A stretch of DNA of 64,000 nucleotides, taken from NCBI GenBank assembly GCA_030425645.1, contig JAUHZK010000001.1, positions 124,001 through 188,000 of the forward strand. The letters run 5' to 3'. Under the pieces are notes generated by a model. The model was not told where the DNA came from and did no database searches. It was given only the letters and a program-made list of their open reading frames with translations. The position numbers and the translations under genes are program-made. The DNA comes from Gammaproteobacteria bacterium. GTDB taxonomy: Bacteria; Pseudomonadota; Gammaproteobacteria; JAPPPA01. Below, one piece after another: positions 45,153-54,393 of the stretch (positions are counted from its first letter, which is position 1; every line of letters begins with the position of its first letter).

Positions 45153-45898
45153 TACTGCGCAAGCTCCTGTTTAACCAAAGCCGCGGCCTGTTGTAGGTCT
45201 AGCGTGCCTTCGTAAATAGAGCGGCCCAAAATAGAACCGGCGACGCCCTGTTGGCGCACCGCGAGTAGCTGCTCGATATCAGAAATATCTTTAATACCAC
45301 CGGAGGCAATCACAGGAATACCGCAAGCCGCAGCCAATTCGGCGGTAGCTTCAACATTGCAGCCGCTGAGCATGCCGTCGCGGCTAATGTCGGTGTAAAC
45401 GATGCTGCTAACGCCGGCGTCAGCGAATTCTTTGGCGAGGTCTACCGCCAGTACTTCGGCGGTGTCAGCCCAGCCATCGACTGCGACTTTACCGTCGCGA
45501 GCGTCTAAGCCGACGATGATATGGCCGGGGAATTCGCGGCAGGCTTGGCGTACAAATTCCGGTTCGCGCACGGCTTGTGAGCCAATGATGCAGTAAGTAA
45601 TGCCGGCATCAAGATAAGCGGCGATGGTGTCGCTATTGCGAATGCCGCCGCCGATTTGCACAGGGATATCGCCGGAAATTTTGCAAATGCTGCGAATCGC
45701 GTCGTCGTTAACTGGCTTGCCAGCGAAGGCGCCGTTTAAGTCGACAAGGTGTAAACGTTGTGCGCCTTGGTCGAACCAGCGCTGCGCCATTTCCGCGGGA
45801 TTGCTGCCGTACACGGTGGCATCTTCCATGCGGCCTTGTTTTAGGCGTACGCATTCGCCGTCTTTTAAATCAATCGCGGGGATTAGTTCAAACCTCAT
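45152..45898 (-). CDS. hisA: Phosphoribosylformimino-5-aminoimidazole carboxamide ribotide isomerase HisA
   Basis: 248 aa from ATG 45898 ([19 protein letters not shown]); an in-frame start at 45922 is inside hisH and unlikely. TIM barrel related to HisF; catalytic Asp in AIDLKDGE and in [12 protein letters not shown]. It lies 11 bp after hisH and overlaps hisF by one base. Confidence 0.97.
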   Translation of the reverse strand: MRFELIPAIDLKDGECVRLKQGRMEDATVYGSNPAEMAQRWFDQGAQRLHLVDLNGAFAGKPVNDDAIRSICKISGDIPVQIGGGIRNSDTIAAYLDAGITYCIIGSQAVREPEFVRQACREFPGHIIVGLDARDGKVAVDGWADTAEVLAVDLAKEFADAGVSSIVYTDISRDGMLSGCNVEATAELAAACGIPVIASGGIKDISDIEQLLAVRQQGVAGSILGRSIYEGTLDLQQAAALVKQELAQ

Positions 45899-45909
45899 GG
45901 GCTGCTTTC

Positions 45910-46560
45910 CTAGGGGTTCCAAGCGCAGAAGTTGCTGAGTAACTGAAGGCCGGCGTCGGCACTTTTTTCTGGGTGAAACTGTGTCGCAAAGACGTTGTCT
46001 TTTCCGAGCGCGCAGCAGTATTCATGCGGGTATTCGGCCGTTGCTTGCACAATGCTTTGATCGTCTGGCGTGACGTAGTAGCTGTGTACAAAGTAAAAGC
46101 GGGTGCCGTCTTTAATGCCTTCCCATATTGGGTGGCTAGCAAACTCAGGTTTGATGGCGACTTTGTTCCAACCCATTTGCGGTACTTTTAAGCGCTCGTT
46201 GCTAACGGGGTCGCGTTGGCCGTCTTCAAAACGGGTCACGCGGCCGTGGAATAAACCTAGCGCGTCATGGCCGTCGTTTTCTTCTGAATGATCCAGCATG
46301 GATTGCATGCCAACACAGATGCCGAGTAGCGGCTTTTGCGTGGCGACTTCGCGCACCGCTTGGTCAAGGCCAAGGCGCTCAAGCTCGCCCATGCAGTAAC
46401 CAATGCCGCCAACGCCGGGGAAAACGACTTTGTCGGCACGCATGATTTCGTCAGGGTCATAAGTCACTTGTACGCGTTGCGCCACGGCTACGCGCTCAAG
46501 TGCTTTTGCTACGGAGTGCAGATTGCCCATTCCGTAGTCAACAACAGCAATGGTGTACAT
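45910..46560 (-). CDS. hisH: Imidazole glycerol phosphate synthase, glutaminase subunit HisH
   Basis: 216 aa. Class I glutamine amidotransferase with nucleophile Cys in [12 protein letters not shown] and catalytic His and Glu in [10 protein letters not shown]. It feeds ammonia to HisF. It starts 32 bp after hisB, with a perfect hairpin over the junction, and precedes hisA by 11 bp. Confidence 0.96.
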   Translation of the reverse strand: MYTIAVVDYGMGNLHSVAKALERVAVAQRVQVTYDPDEIMRADKVVFPGVGGIGYCMGELERLGLDQAVREVATQKPLLGICVGMQSMLDHSEENDGHDALGLFHGRVTRFEDGQRDPVSNERLKVPQMGWNKVAIKPEFASHPIWEGIKDGTRFYFVHSYYVTPDDQSIVQATAEYPHEYCCALGKDNVFATQFHPEKSADAGLQLLSNFCAWNP

Positions 46561-46581
46561 CGAGTGTTAAATCCGCAAAAG

Positions 46582-46609
46582 CAAAAGGCGCTTTATAAAG
46601 CGCCTTTTG
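46582..46609 (-). terminator. Perfect 28-bp palindrome over the hisB stop codon (terminator or attenuator)
   Basis: CAAAAGGCGCTTTA is followed directly by its exact reverse complement, and on the minus strand a T-rich stretch (TTTTGCTTTTG) follows. The last four codons of hisB and its TAA form one arm. Only 32 bp separate hisB from hisH, so transcription of hisH-A-F from upstream must pass it. Confidence 0.7.
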
Positions 46610-47186
46610 TAGAAGGTAATGTGTCGCCCATGCGTGGATCCATTTCGGTAGCCATGCGTAGGGCGCGACCAAAGGCTTTAAAAATCGTTTCTGCTACGTG
46701 GTGCGCATTGCGGCCGCGTAGGTTGTCGATGTGCAGGGTGACACCGGCGTGATTAATAAAACCTTGGAAAAATTCAAAGATTAGATCGAGATCAAAATCA
46801 CCCACGCGTGCGCGCGGGTAATCAACGCCGTATTCGATACCTGGGCGACCAGAGATATCCAAAACAACGCGAGATAGTGACTCGTCTAATGGCACATAGG
46901 CATGACCGTAGCGGCGGATGCCTTTTTTGTCGCCAATCGCTTTGGCAAAGGCTTGGCCGAGGGTAATGCCAACGTCTTCGACGGTGTGGTGCGCATCAAT
47001 TTCCAAGTCGCCATTGGCGTTGATATCTAGATCAAACAAACCGTGGCGGGCCACTTGGTCCAGCATGTGGTCAAAGAACGGTACGCCGGTAACGAATTTA
47101 GCTTCGCCGGTGCCGTCTAAATTGATAGAAACCGTGATTTGGGTTTCTTGGGTATTGCGCTCAACAGTCGCGGTGCGTTGGCTCAT
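46593..47186 (-). CDS. hisB: Imidazoleglycerol-phosphate dehydratase
   Basis: 197 aa, the single-domain dehydratase without the N-terminal phosphatase found in E. coli HisB. Metal-binding motifs are [11 protein letters not shown] and [14 protein letters not shown]. It dehydrates IGP to imidazole acetol phosphate. First gene of the hisB-H-A-F run; 99 bp separate it from dtd upstream, enough for its own promoter. Confidence 0.97.
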   Translation of the reverse strand: MSQRTATVERNTQETQITVSINLDGTGEAKFVTGVPFFDHMLDQVARHGLFDLDINANGDLEIDAHHTVEDVGITLGQAFAKAIGDKKGIRRYGHAYVPLDESLSRVVLDISGRPGIEYGVDYPRARVGDFDLDLIFEFFQGFINHAGVTLHIDNLRGRNAHHVAETIFKAFGRALRMATEMDPRMGDTLPSTKGAL

Positions 47187-47285
47187 AAGGCTTACCTATT
47201 GGGGTGCCATTACAAAAGAGGCGGAATGATACTCCTGTGCGCGCCGAGTTTGAACCTTTTGTTGCAATGCCGCATGACAGGCGGC

Positions 47286-47723
47286 CTAGCAACGCAGCTG
47301 AAAGGTGACCGGGCCATCGTTGGTAAGTGCCACTTGCATATGGGCACCAAATTGTCCGGTTTGCACTGTGTGGTGTTGCTGGCGGGCTTGGTCGCAGAGG
47401 TAGGCAAACATCAGGCGCGCGGCATGCGGTTCCATGGCGGTGGAAAATCCGGGGCGGTTGCCGCGCTCGGTATCGGCGGCGAGCGTGAACTGCGAGACCA
47501 GCAAAAGCCCACCGTTTATGTCTTTCACAGAGCGATTCATTTTGCCGTCGGCATCCTCAAAAATACGGTAATTGAGGATGCGTTCCAGCAGGCGGTCGGC
47601 TTGTTTTTGTTCGTCGGCGCTTTCAATGCCGACAAAAACCAGCAGGCCCTGATCGATAGCGCCAACGGTATTGGCTTCAACCGTGACGCTGGCCTGAGTG
47701 ACTCTTTGTAGTAGCGCGATCAT
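47286..47723 (-). CDS. dtd: D-aminoacyl-tRNA deacylase
   Basis: 145 aa. It removes D-amino acids from mischarged tRNAs. The active-site motif SQFTLAADTERGNRPGF and the N-terminus MIALLQRVTQASV are typical. Its start overlaps the stop of the upstream SDR gene by one base (TAATG), so the two are coupled. Confidence 0.95.
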   Translation of the reverse strand: MIALLQRVTQASVTVEANTVGAIDQGLLVFVGIESADEQKQADRLLERILNYRIFEDADGKMNRSVKDINGGLLLVSQFTLAADTERGNRPGFSTAMEPHAARLMFAYLCDQARQQHHTVQTGQFGAHMQVALTNDGPVTFQLRC

Positions 47724-48505
47724 TAGTGCTTAACGATGTCGCGGACAACAAAACCGAATAGCACTGAATTCCATTTGCGCGGCAACAAGCGGGTGAAAAA
47801 CACGTTGGCGCGATTTAAAAATCCAGCGACCCATGTGCGTTTGCGGCCTAGGCCTTTAAGCGCGCCCGACACTACCGGCTTGGCTTTCATGGTCAGCAAG
47901 TTGGAGATAAGTCCGTCGTAGGTGGCAAACTCGGTATAGGTTGATCCGGGGCAGAGTGCCAGTACATCTATGCCATGTGGTTTTAACTCGGCGCCAAGCG
48001 CTTCGGCCAGTTTCAGGTCGAATGATTTGGAGGCGGAGTAGTTGGCCCAAAACGGTATGCCAGCAAAACCAGCAATTGAGGCGGTAAAGATAATGCCGCC
48101 CCTTTTTCGGGCACGCATACCTTGGCCGTAATGGTGAGCAAGGATTACGGCAGCCCGGCAGTTAACATCTACTAGCCGAATTTCCGCCTCAAGGTCGTTG
48201 TCGAGAAAATCGCCGTTATTGGTGAAGCCAGCATTGTTAATCAACAAGCCAATTTCTAAGTCCTCAGTTTGGTCGGCCACAGGTGGCAAAAAGTCTGGGT
48301 CGGCAAGGTCGGCGCTGACGGCGCGATATTCAATGCCATATTGTTCGCTCAGGCTTTTACCTAGCGCCTCAAGGCGCTCGGTGCGGCGTGCTAATAAGAC
48401 CAAATTTAGCCCTTTGGCGGCTAGTTGTTTCGCAAATTCTTCGCCTAGGCCGGCAGAAGCGCCGCTAATCATGGCCCAAGGGCCGTATTGTTGTTTGAAA
48501 TCCAT
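47723..48505 (-). CDS. SDR family NAD(P)-dependent oxidoreductase
   Basis: 260 aa classical short-chain dehydrogenase. Nucleotide-binding loop SGASAGLGEEFAKQLA, structural LLINNAGF, and catalytic Tyr-x3-Lys in FWANYSASKSF with an upstream Ser (FTASIAG). The substrate is unknown. It is divergent from typA and coupled to dtd downstream. Confidence 0.9.
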   Translation of the reverse strand: MDFKQQYGPWAMISGASAGLGEEFAKQLAAKGLNLVLLARRTERLEALGKSLSEQYGIEYRAVSADLADPDFLPPVADQTEDLEIGLLINNAGFTNNGDFLDNDLEAEIRLVDVNCRAAVILAHHYGQGMRARKRGGIIFTASIAGFAGIPFWANYSASKSFDLKLAEALGAELKPHGIDVLALCPGSTYTEFATYDGLISNLLTMKAKPVVSGALKGLGRKRTWVAGFLNRANVFFTRLLPRKWNSVLFGFVVRDIVKH

Positions 48506-48554
48506 GATTTATCCCGCTTTTTGATTTGTTGCGTATTTATTGTGCAATGCCGCG

Positions 48555-48560
48555 TATAAT
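48555..48560 (+). promoter_or_regulatory. Probable -10 element of the typA promoter
   Basis: A perfect TATAAT is followed by a GC-rich stretch (GCGCGCCC), as in promoters under stringent control. No canonical -35 at 17 bp is obvious; TTGCGT (48529-48534) would need a 20-bp spacer. The leader to typA is about 70 nt. Confidence 0.5.
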
Positions 48561-48636
48561 GCGCGCCCATTTTATGGCTGCCAAGTGTTGGTGGCCGATT
48601 TAAATCCGCCACGCCTTTTAGGTCGGTACCCTTTTT

Positions 48637-50463
48637 ATGTCTATCGAAAAAATTCGCAATATTGCCATTATCGCCCACGTTGACCATGGCAAAACTACGC
48701 TTGTTGACCAGTTGTTGCAGCAGTCTGACACCTTGGACGAACGTGCCAAGCTTGAAGAACGCGCCATGGACAGCAATGACCAAGAGAAAGAGCGTGGCAT
48801 TACCATTTTGGCTAAATGTACCGCCATTAAATGGCGTGACTACCGTATTAATATCGTAGACACACCGGGCCACGCCGACTTTGGTGGCGAGGTAGAACGT
48901 GTATTAAGCATGGTTGATTCGGTGGTGCTGCTGGTTGATGCGCAAGATGGCCCAATGCCACAAACGCGCTTTGTAACCGAAAAAGCCTTTGCCTTGGGTT
49001 TGCAGCCAATTGTTGTGATTAACAAAATTGATCGCCCATCGGCTCGCCCAGATTGGGTGTTGGATCAGACCTTTGATCTGTTTGATCGCCTTGGCGGTAC
49101 CGACGAGCAACTTGATTTTGCCACCGTGTATGCCAGTGCTTTGAACGGTTACGCCGGTCATGAAGATGACGTGCGTGACGGCAATATGGATGCCTTGTTT
49201 GAAACGATTGTTGAGCAAGTGCCGCCGCCAACAGTGGACTTGGATGGGCCTTTCCAGATGCAAATTTCGCAGCTGGACTACAACAGCTTCCAAGGTGTGA
49301 TTGGTATTGGTCGTGTGAAACGCGGCAAAATCAGCACCAACTCACCAGTGGCTGTGGTTGACCGCGAAGGCAATGCCCGTAAAGGCAAAATCCTGCAGAT
49401 CATGAACTTCATGGGCCTTGAGCGTGTTGACTCAAATGAAGCTCAGGCGGGCGATATTGTTTGTATTACCGGCCTTGATCCGCTGAACATTTCTGACACC
49501 GTTTGCCATCCGGATAGCCCAGAAGCGCTAACGCCGTTAAGCGTCGATGAGCCAACCATCAGCATGACCTTCGGCGTTAACAAGTCGCCGTTTGCTGGTA
49601 AAGAAGGCAAGTTCATTACTAGCCGTCAGATTAAAGACCGCCTAGAGCAAGAGCTTAAGCACAACGTAGCGCTGCGTGTTGAGCCGACCGAAGATCCAGA
49701 CCGCTTCAAAGTGTCTGGCCGTGGTCAGCTGCACCTTGGCGTATTGATCGAAAACATGCGCCGCGAAGGCTTTGAGCTAGCGGTATCGCGTCCACATGTA
49801 ATTGTGCATGAGCTAGAAGATGGTTCTAAAGAAGAGCCGTACGAAATGGCGATGTGTGACGTTGAAGACCAGCACCAAGGTTCGGTGATTGATGCGCTTA
49901 ATCAGCGTAAAGGTCAGCTGAAAAATATGGAGCCAGACGGCAAAGGCCGTGTGCGCTTGGAGTATTTGATTCCATCTCGCGGTTTGATCGGTTTCCAAAC
50001 TGACTTTATGTCGATGACTTCAGGCACCGGTATTTTGACGCATGTATTTGAGCATTACGGCCCTTACGTCGGTGGCCGCTTTGGTCAGCGCCACAACGGT
50101 GCCATGGTCTCGAATGCGCAAGGTAAATGCTTGGCTTATTCGCTATTTAACTTGCAAGAGCGCGGCCGTTTGTTCGTCAATCACGCGCAGGAAGTTTACG
50201 AAGGCCAGATTATCGGTATTAACAGCCGTGACAACGATATGGTTGTGAACGCCCTTAAAGGCAAGCAGCTGACTAACGTACGTGCTGCCGGCACTGACGA
50301 AAACTTGGTACTAACACCGCCGATCGATCTGACGCTTGAGCGTGCTTTAGAGTTTATTAACGACGATGAGCTGGTGGAAATTACGCCAGAATCAGTGCGT
50401 GTACGTAAGCTTTACTTGCAAGAGCATGAGCGTAAGAAGCATGCCCGTGCGGCGGCTGAGTAA
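48637..50463 (+). CDS. typA: Translational GTPase TypA/BipA
   Basis: 608 aa. EF-G-like ribosome-associated GTPase needed for ribosome assembly and growth under stress or cold. G-motifs: [14 protein letters not shown] (G1), [15 protein letters not shown] (G3), [11 protein letters not shown] (G4). The C-terminal unique domain includes [15 protein letters not shown] and [18 protein letters not shown]. It is monocistronic, divergent from the SDR gene. Confidence 0.97.
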   Translation: MSIEKIRNIAIIAHVDHGKTTLVDQLLQQSDTLDERAKLEERAMDSNDQEKERGITILAKCTAIKWRDYRINIVDTPGHADFGGEVERVLSMVDSVVLLVDAQDGPMPQTRFVTEKAFALGLQPIVVINKIDRPSARPDWVLDQTFDLFDRLGGTDEQLDFATVYASALNGYAGHEDDVRDGNMDALFETIVEQVPPPTVDLDGPFQMQISQLDYNSFQGVIGIGRVKRGKISTNSPVAVVDREGNARKGKILQIMNFMGLERVDSNEAQAGDIVCITGLDPLNISDTVCHPDSPEALTPLSVDEPTISMTFGVNKSPFAGKEGKFITSRQIKDRLEQELKHNVALRVEPTEDPDRFKVSGRGQLHLGVLIENMRREGFELAVSRPHVIVHELEDGSKEEPYEMAMCDVEDQHQGSVIDALNQRKGQLKNMEPDGKGRVRLEYLIPSRGLIGFQTDFMSMTSGTGILTHVFEHYGPYVGGRFGQRHNGAMVSNAQGKCLAYSLFNLQERGRLFVNHAQEVYEGQIIGINSRDNDMVVNALKGKQLTNVRAAGTDENLVLTPPIDLTLERALEFINDDELVEITPESVRVRKLYLQEHERKKHARAAAE

Positions 50464-50464
50464 G

Positions 50465-50941
50465 CTATAAGCTGTACCAGCCATAATGGTTGCCGGCAAT
50501 TGCGGCGGCGGCCATTAATAGCAGCAGAATAAACCAGCCCTTGGGGCTGGTTTTTTCGTTTATGGCATCTTCACCTACGCGTTTGCCGGCAATATCCGGC
50601 GGTGGTGGTGCGATTTCGCGGCGCAACAAAGCCATATTGCGTTGGTTGGCGCGCCAGCCAATATCAAACAGGTCGCCAATCACCGGTACTAAGCCGACCA
50701 CGAACTCAAGGCCGATATTAAAGGCCATTTTGCCGAGAATTTTGTTGCTGGCGCCGGCGGCTTTGGCTTCGCCCATTAGGTAAAGCGAGATAAGCGCGGT
50801 GGCGGCGTCGCCAATGCCGGGAATAAGGCCAATCAGGGAATCGAGGCCGAAGCGGATGTCGGTGCCGGGGATTTTCCAGCGAGCGTCGAGTAAGGCGGCG
50901 AGTTTGTCTAGGCGTTGTAGGGTGGAATAGCTATCGGTCAT
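50465..50941 (-). CDS. DUF4112 domain-containing protein
   Basis: 158 aa. The family pattern is visible at residues 14-52 (LAALLDARWKIPGTDIRFG and LIGLIPGIGDAATAL) followed by a second PVIGDLFDIGWRAN block, with one hydrophobic C-terminal helix (about 136-155). The function of DUF4112 is unknown. It is 1 bp from the end of typA (convergent) and 12 bp downstream of the acyltransferase gene on its own strand. Confidence 0.85.
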   Translation of the reverse strand: MTDSYSTLQRLDKLAALLDARWKIPGTDIRFGLDSLIGLIPGIGDAATALISLYLMGEAKAAGASNKILGKMAFNIGLEFVVGLVPVIGDLFDIGWRANQRNMALLRREIAPPPPDIAGKRVGEDAINEKTSPKGWFILLLLMAAAAIAGNHYGWYSL

Positions 50942-50953
50942 AAAACGTGTGGC

Positions 50954-51751
50954 TTAGGCGCGGGGTAGTTTTTCAGGTTGGCCACGCATGACGCCGGTTG
51001 ACGGTGGTGTGCCAAGGTGGATTTCTTGCCATTTAACAAACAGCCCGTAGACATGGTTAGTTAGTGCTTCCTTGCCGTCGAACAAGCTTGGGTCGATGGG
51101 GTCGTAAATATGGAAGTGTACGGTGTGGTTGCGGGTGGTCAAAATATCCCAAATTTTTTGTGGCAGGGTTTGGTCTGCCCATTCAAAGTCTTCTTCAGCC
51201 TCGTAGTGAATAAAGGTCGGCACGATGGGGGTGCTGGTGTTGTGGGCAATTTCAAAACTGCCGTAGTGGAAAAAGTCTCTTAACTTGCGGCCGTAGCAGC
51301 CGCCCTCGGGAAATACCGCAATGCAGGCACCTTCGCGCAACCGCGCTTCGGTGGTTTCTGCCGCTTGGCGTCTTGAGGCTTTATCTTCGCGACTAACAAA
51401 GATGGTGTCTGCGGCAATCGCAATGCGACCGACGAACCACCATTTTTTGACCTCTATCTTGCCAATCGCGCGCACGGGGAAGACCGCCGGAATGCCGACA
51501 TCTTCAAAGGCTGAAGGGTGATTGGCCATGACTATATAGCGTGAAGGCAGGCTGCCAGCGTAATGTTGGTGGATATGTAGGTCGACACCCAGCGCGCGGA
51601 CAAAACACCAGTTCCAGCGTTGATAGAGTTTGGGGTACCAGCTGCGCAAGGGTTTGGGTAGCCAGGCGAGTAACCACATGGCTATTGAGAACAGCGCTAG
51701 ATCAATCCAAGCGATAATGAGCTTGGCAAAGTGGCCTGTGTAGTAAAACAT
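50954..51751 (-). CDS. 1-acyl-sn-glycerol-3-phosphate acyltransferase-like protein
   Basis: 265 aa from ATG 51751 (MFYYTGHFAKLI). A longer frame to 52240 exists but runs antisense through the patatin gene and is rejected. LPLAT family: an N-terminal membrane helix (about 8-30), motif I NHPSAFEDVG and motif III AVFPEGGCYGRK. Motif I has Glu where HX4D normally has Asp, followed by Asp; activity may still be normal. A run of ten G on its coding strand ends four bases before the start codon. Confidence 0.85.
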   Translation of the reverse strand: MFYYTGHFAKLIIAWIDLALFSIAMWLLAWLPKPLRSWYPKLYQRWNWCFVRALGVDLHIHQHYAGSLPSRYIVMANHPSAFEDVGIPAVFPVRAIGKIEVKKWWFVGRIAIAADTIFVSREDKASRRQAAETTEARLREGACIAVFPEGGCYGRKLRDFFHYGSFEIAHNTSTPIVPTFIHYEAEEDFEWADQTLPQKIWDILTTRNHTVHFHIYDPIDPSLFDGKEALTNHVYGLFVKWQEIHLGTPPSTGVMRGQPEKLPRA

Positions 51752-51755
51752 ATTG

Positions 51756-51765
51756 CCCCCCCCCC
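51756..51765. repeat. C10/G10 homopolymer between divergent genes
   Basis: Ten consecutive C on the plus strand (G10 on the minus strand) lie at the ribosome-binding position of the acyltransferase gene and 35 bp before the patatin start. The 49-bp intergenic space also holds CGTTATAACG (51778-51787), a perfect 10-bp palindrome. Confidence 0.8.
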
Positions 51766-51800
51766 TATTTTTTTGTTCGTTATAACGTTCCGGTTTGTAA

Positions 51801-52580
51801 ATGTCCAAAACAGAGATCAAAACAACAGAGACCACCACGCTTGGCGATTGGTTGGCGGCAGACGATTTTGGCTTAACCATGTCATCGGGTTTTTTTGGTT
51901 TCTTTGCCCACTGCGGCATGTTGAATGCCTTGTTAGATGCAGGACTTAAACCTAGCCGTTGTTCTGGCTCAAGCGCTGGTGCGCTAACAACGGGTTTGTG
52001 GGCGGCGGGTGTGCCAGCGCCGGAGATGCGTGATCGGCTGTTTGAGCTGACTCGCCAAGACTTCTGGGACCCAAAGCCAGGCTTGGGAGTGTTGAGAGGC
52101 AGAAAGTTCAGGGCCGTATTGGAGTCGATGCTGCCGGTTAACAAGATTGAAGACTGCCCAACGCCTTTGGCTTTATCGGTATACAACGCTTTTCGGCATC
52201 GCACGGAAGTGCTCGAGCAAGGCAATTTGGCGGCGGCCATTCAAGCCAGCTGTACGGTGCCGATTATGTTTCACCCGGTTTGGATCGAACGTCGGCCATA
52301 TCTTGATGGTGGCATTCTAGATCGCCCGGGGTTGGTGGGCATGCCGTCGGGCTCGCGGGTTTTGTATCACCATATTTTGTCGAAGTCGGCTTGGCGTCGT
52401 AAGAACGGCGCGCATACAGTGATTCCACAACGGCCGGGTTTGCAGGCGCTAGCATTAACTGCCCTGCCTAAGTCTGGGCCGTTTAAAATGGAAGTTGGCC
52501 GCGAGGCCTACGCGCTGGCCTATGAAAAAACCCAGCAAGCTTTAGCCATGCCGGTAGATGGAACCGCTCTTTATGTCTGA
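51801..52580 (+). CDS. Patatin-like phospholipase family protein
   Basis: 259 aa. Nucleophile motif GSSAG (in RCSGSSAGALTTGL, about residue 55) and the catalytic Asp in YLDGGILDRP (about residue 172). The Gly-rich oxyanion-hole segment, usually GGGxxG, is degenerate (SSGFFGFFAHCG). It would hydrolyse acyl esters of lipids. It is divergent from an acyltransferase gene; the pairing of a lipase and an acyltransferase suggests acyl-chain remodelling, which is inference. Its stop overlaps the trmL start. Confidence 0.85.
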   Translation: MSKTEIKTTETTTLGDWLAADDFGLTMSSGFFGFFAHCGMLNALLDAGLKPSRCSGSSAGALTTGLWAAGVPAPEMRDRLFELTRQDFWDPKPGLGVLRGRKFRAVLESMLPVNKIEDCPTPLALSVYNAFRHRTEVLEQGNLAAAIQASCTVPIMFHPVWIERRPYLDGGILDRPGLVGMPSGSRVLYHHILSKSAWRRKNGAHTVIPQRPGLQALALTALPKSGPFKMEVGREAYALAYEKTQQALAMPVDGTALYV

Positions 52581-53058
52581 TGGTAAGCAACCTTGGTTGC
52601 ACGTAGTGCTGCATGAACCAGAAATCCCGCCGAATACCGGCAACGCCATCCGGCTTTGCGCCAATACTGGTGCGCGTTTGCATTTGATCCACCCATTGGG
52701 ATTTTCGATCGATGAAAAAGCGGTGCGGCGCTCTGGTATGGATTACCGCGAAATGGCGCCGGTTGAACATCACGATAGCTATCAGGCTTTTCTCGACAGC
52801 GTTAAACCGCAGCGTGTTTTTGCGATTGAAACCGGCGGCCAGCGGTCTCATGTTGAGGTTGAGTATTTGCCCGGCGATGCGCTGATTTTCGGTAATGAGG
52901 GCAGTGGCCTGCCGCAGTCGGTGATGGATAAGTTGCCGAATGGCGAAGTGTTGACCTTGCCGATGATGCCCAATACGCGCAGCCTTAACTTGTCGAACAC
53001 GGTGGCAATCGCGGTTTATGAAGCCTGGCGTCAGCAGGGCTTTAGACTGCCCGAATAA
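52573..53058 (+). CDS. trmL: tRNA (cytidine(34)-2'-O)-methyltransferase TrmL
   Basis: 161 aa from ATG 52573 (MSDGKQPWLHVVLHEPEIPPNTGN). SPOUT methyltransferase modifying the wobble base of leucine tRNAs. Motifs: EIPPNTGNAIRLCANTG, FGNEGSGLP and SLNLSNTVAIAVYE. Start overlaps the patatin stop by 8 bp. Confidence 0.94.
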   Translation: MSDGKQPWLHVVLHEPEIPPNTGNAIRLCANTGARLHLIHPLGFSIDEKAVRRSGMDYREMAPVEHHDSYQAFLDSVKPQRVFAIETGGQRSHVEVEYLPGDALIFGNEGSGLPQSVMDKLPNGEVLTLPMMPNTRSLNLSNTVAIAVYEAWRQQGFRLPE

Positions 53059-53209
53059 GGCCTAAATATCGGGTGATTATGGGGCAGAACGGACTAACCT
53101 TTCGTTTGGTTTGTCTGTTAATCGCGTAGTTTTACGCTATGATTGCCATCCTCTTTGCAGCATCTGCACTGGGGATAGGGTTTCACTGCAAACAATTTTG
53201 GGGATTAAC

Positions 53210-54295
53210 ATGAACTTATCAAAACGAGTGCGCCAAGGCGCGCTGGTCGCCGTGGTGGCGACGCTTTCTGCTGGCTGTGCCAACACCGGGACTTCTAATG
53301 GCAACTTAGAAGCACGTATTGCCAAGCTTCAACAAGAGAACGAAGCACTGCGTGACGCGGTTGTAGCGGGTAACAACCGTCCGGCACCAGCGCCGGCTCC
53401 TGCCAGCAATAGCGCTGACTTGCCGCCTAATGCACAAGCCGGCGAATGCTATGCACGTGTACTAGAGCCAGCAACTTATGAAACACGCACTGAGACCATC
53501 ACCGTGCGTGAGGCGTCAGAGCGTGTTGAGCTAACTGAGCCAGAGTACGAGTGGGTAGAAAAAACCGTTGTTGTTAAAGAAGCTTGGGAAGAAGTGATTG
53601 AAGTCACCCCTGCCCAGTACGAGTGGATTGAAGAAGCGGTTATCGTTGAAGAAGCTAGCGAACGCCTAGAAGTGGTTGAAGCGGTATACGAAGAACGCAC
53701 TGAAGAAGTGCTAGTTAAGCCGGCTTACACTACTTGGAAGCCAGGTCGCGGTCCGATTGAGCGTGTAGATAACGCTACTGGCGAAATCATGTGCTTGGTT
53801 GAAGTGCCAGCTGAATACAAAACTGTGACTCGCACCGTTTTGGTTTCTCCTGAGGCGACTCACCGCATCGCGATTCCTGCGCAGACCGAGCTGGTTAAGC
53901 GTCAGGTAATGACGAAAGCACCTGAGGTAACTCGTATTACCCACCCTGCTGAAACTAAGACTATCCAAGTTAAGCAGTTGGTTCGCGCGCCACAGGAAAT
54001 TCGCATTCCAGTGCCTGCTGAAACCAAAACCATTACTCAAGAGTACAAGGTTAGCGATAGCGAGCTACGCTGGCGCACCGTGCTTTGCGAAACCAATATC
54101 ACTGGTGACGTAACTAAGCAGTTGCAACAAGCGCTTAAGATCCGTGGTTATGACCCAGTATGGATTGACGGCGTATACGGTAAGAAAACCGCTGACGCTG
54201 TGACTCAGTATCAAAAAGATAACGGCATGGCTTCTGGTGGTTTGACCTTTGAAACCCTAGACAAGCTAGGCGTTCAGTATCGTCGCGCGATCTAA
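53210..54295 (+). CDS. Repeat-containing lipoprotein with peptidoglycan-binding domain
   Basis: 361 aa from ATG 53210, with GGGGA upstream; an earlier start at 53111 lacks support and would bury the signal. Lipoprotein signal (residues 1-23) with lipobox LSAGC, a short coiled coil (LEARIAKLQQENEALRDAV), a Pro/Ala linker, then a long beta-rich region (about 80-285) made of Val/Glu-rich repeats of about 14-30 residues with recurring YEWVEK, YEWIEE, EASERLE and PAETKTI blocks. The C-terminal part (about 295-361) is a PG-binding-1 type fold (LQQALKIRGYDPVWIDGVYGKKTADAV). It probably spans outer membrane and peptidoglycan. A terminator follows. Confidence 0.8.
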   Translation: MNLSKRVRQGALVAVVATLSAGCANTGTSNGNLEARIAKLQQENEALRDAVVAGNNRPAPAPAPASNSADLPPNAQAGECYARVLEPATYETRTETITVREASERVELTEPEYEWVEKTVVVKEAWEEVIEVTPAQYEWIEEAVIVEEASERLEVVEAVYEERTEEVLVKPAYTTWKPGRGPIERVDNATGEIMCLVEVPAEYKTVTRTVLVSPEATHRIAIPAQTELVKRQVMTKAPEVTRITHPAETKTIQVKQLVRAPQEIRIPVPAETKTITQEYKVSDSELRWRTVLCETNITGDVTKQLQQALKIRGYDPVWIDGVYGKKTADAVTQYQKDNGMASGGLTFETLDKLGVQYRRAI

Positions 54296-54317
54296 TTTAG
54301 TTCGATAGTGACAATCA

Positions 54318-54353
54318 AGCCCTCGCTGCTGAAAAGTAGCGGGGGCTTTTTTT
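54318..54353 (+). terminator. Rho-independent terminator after the lipoprotein gene
   Basis: AGCCCTCGCT (54318-54327) pairs with AGCGGGGGCT (54338-54347) with one G-U pair and is followed by seven T. It lies 22 bp after the stop codon. Confidence 0.85.
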
Positions 54354-54393
54354 ATGCGGTGTCAGTTATGTCGTCTTGCTGATGTCGTCTTAC

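Noticed and set aside
51752-52240. Upstream in-frame extension of the acyltransferase
   Set aside because: It lies antisense to the patatin gene, whose catalytic motifs are clear, and the LPLAT N-terminus fits the ATG at 51751.
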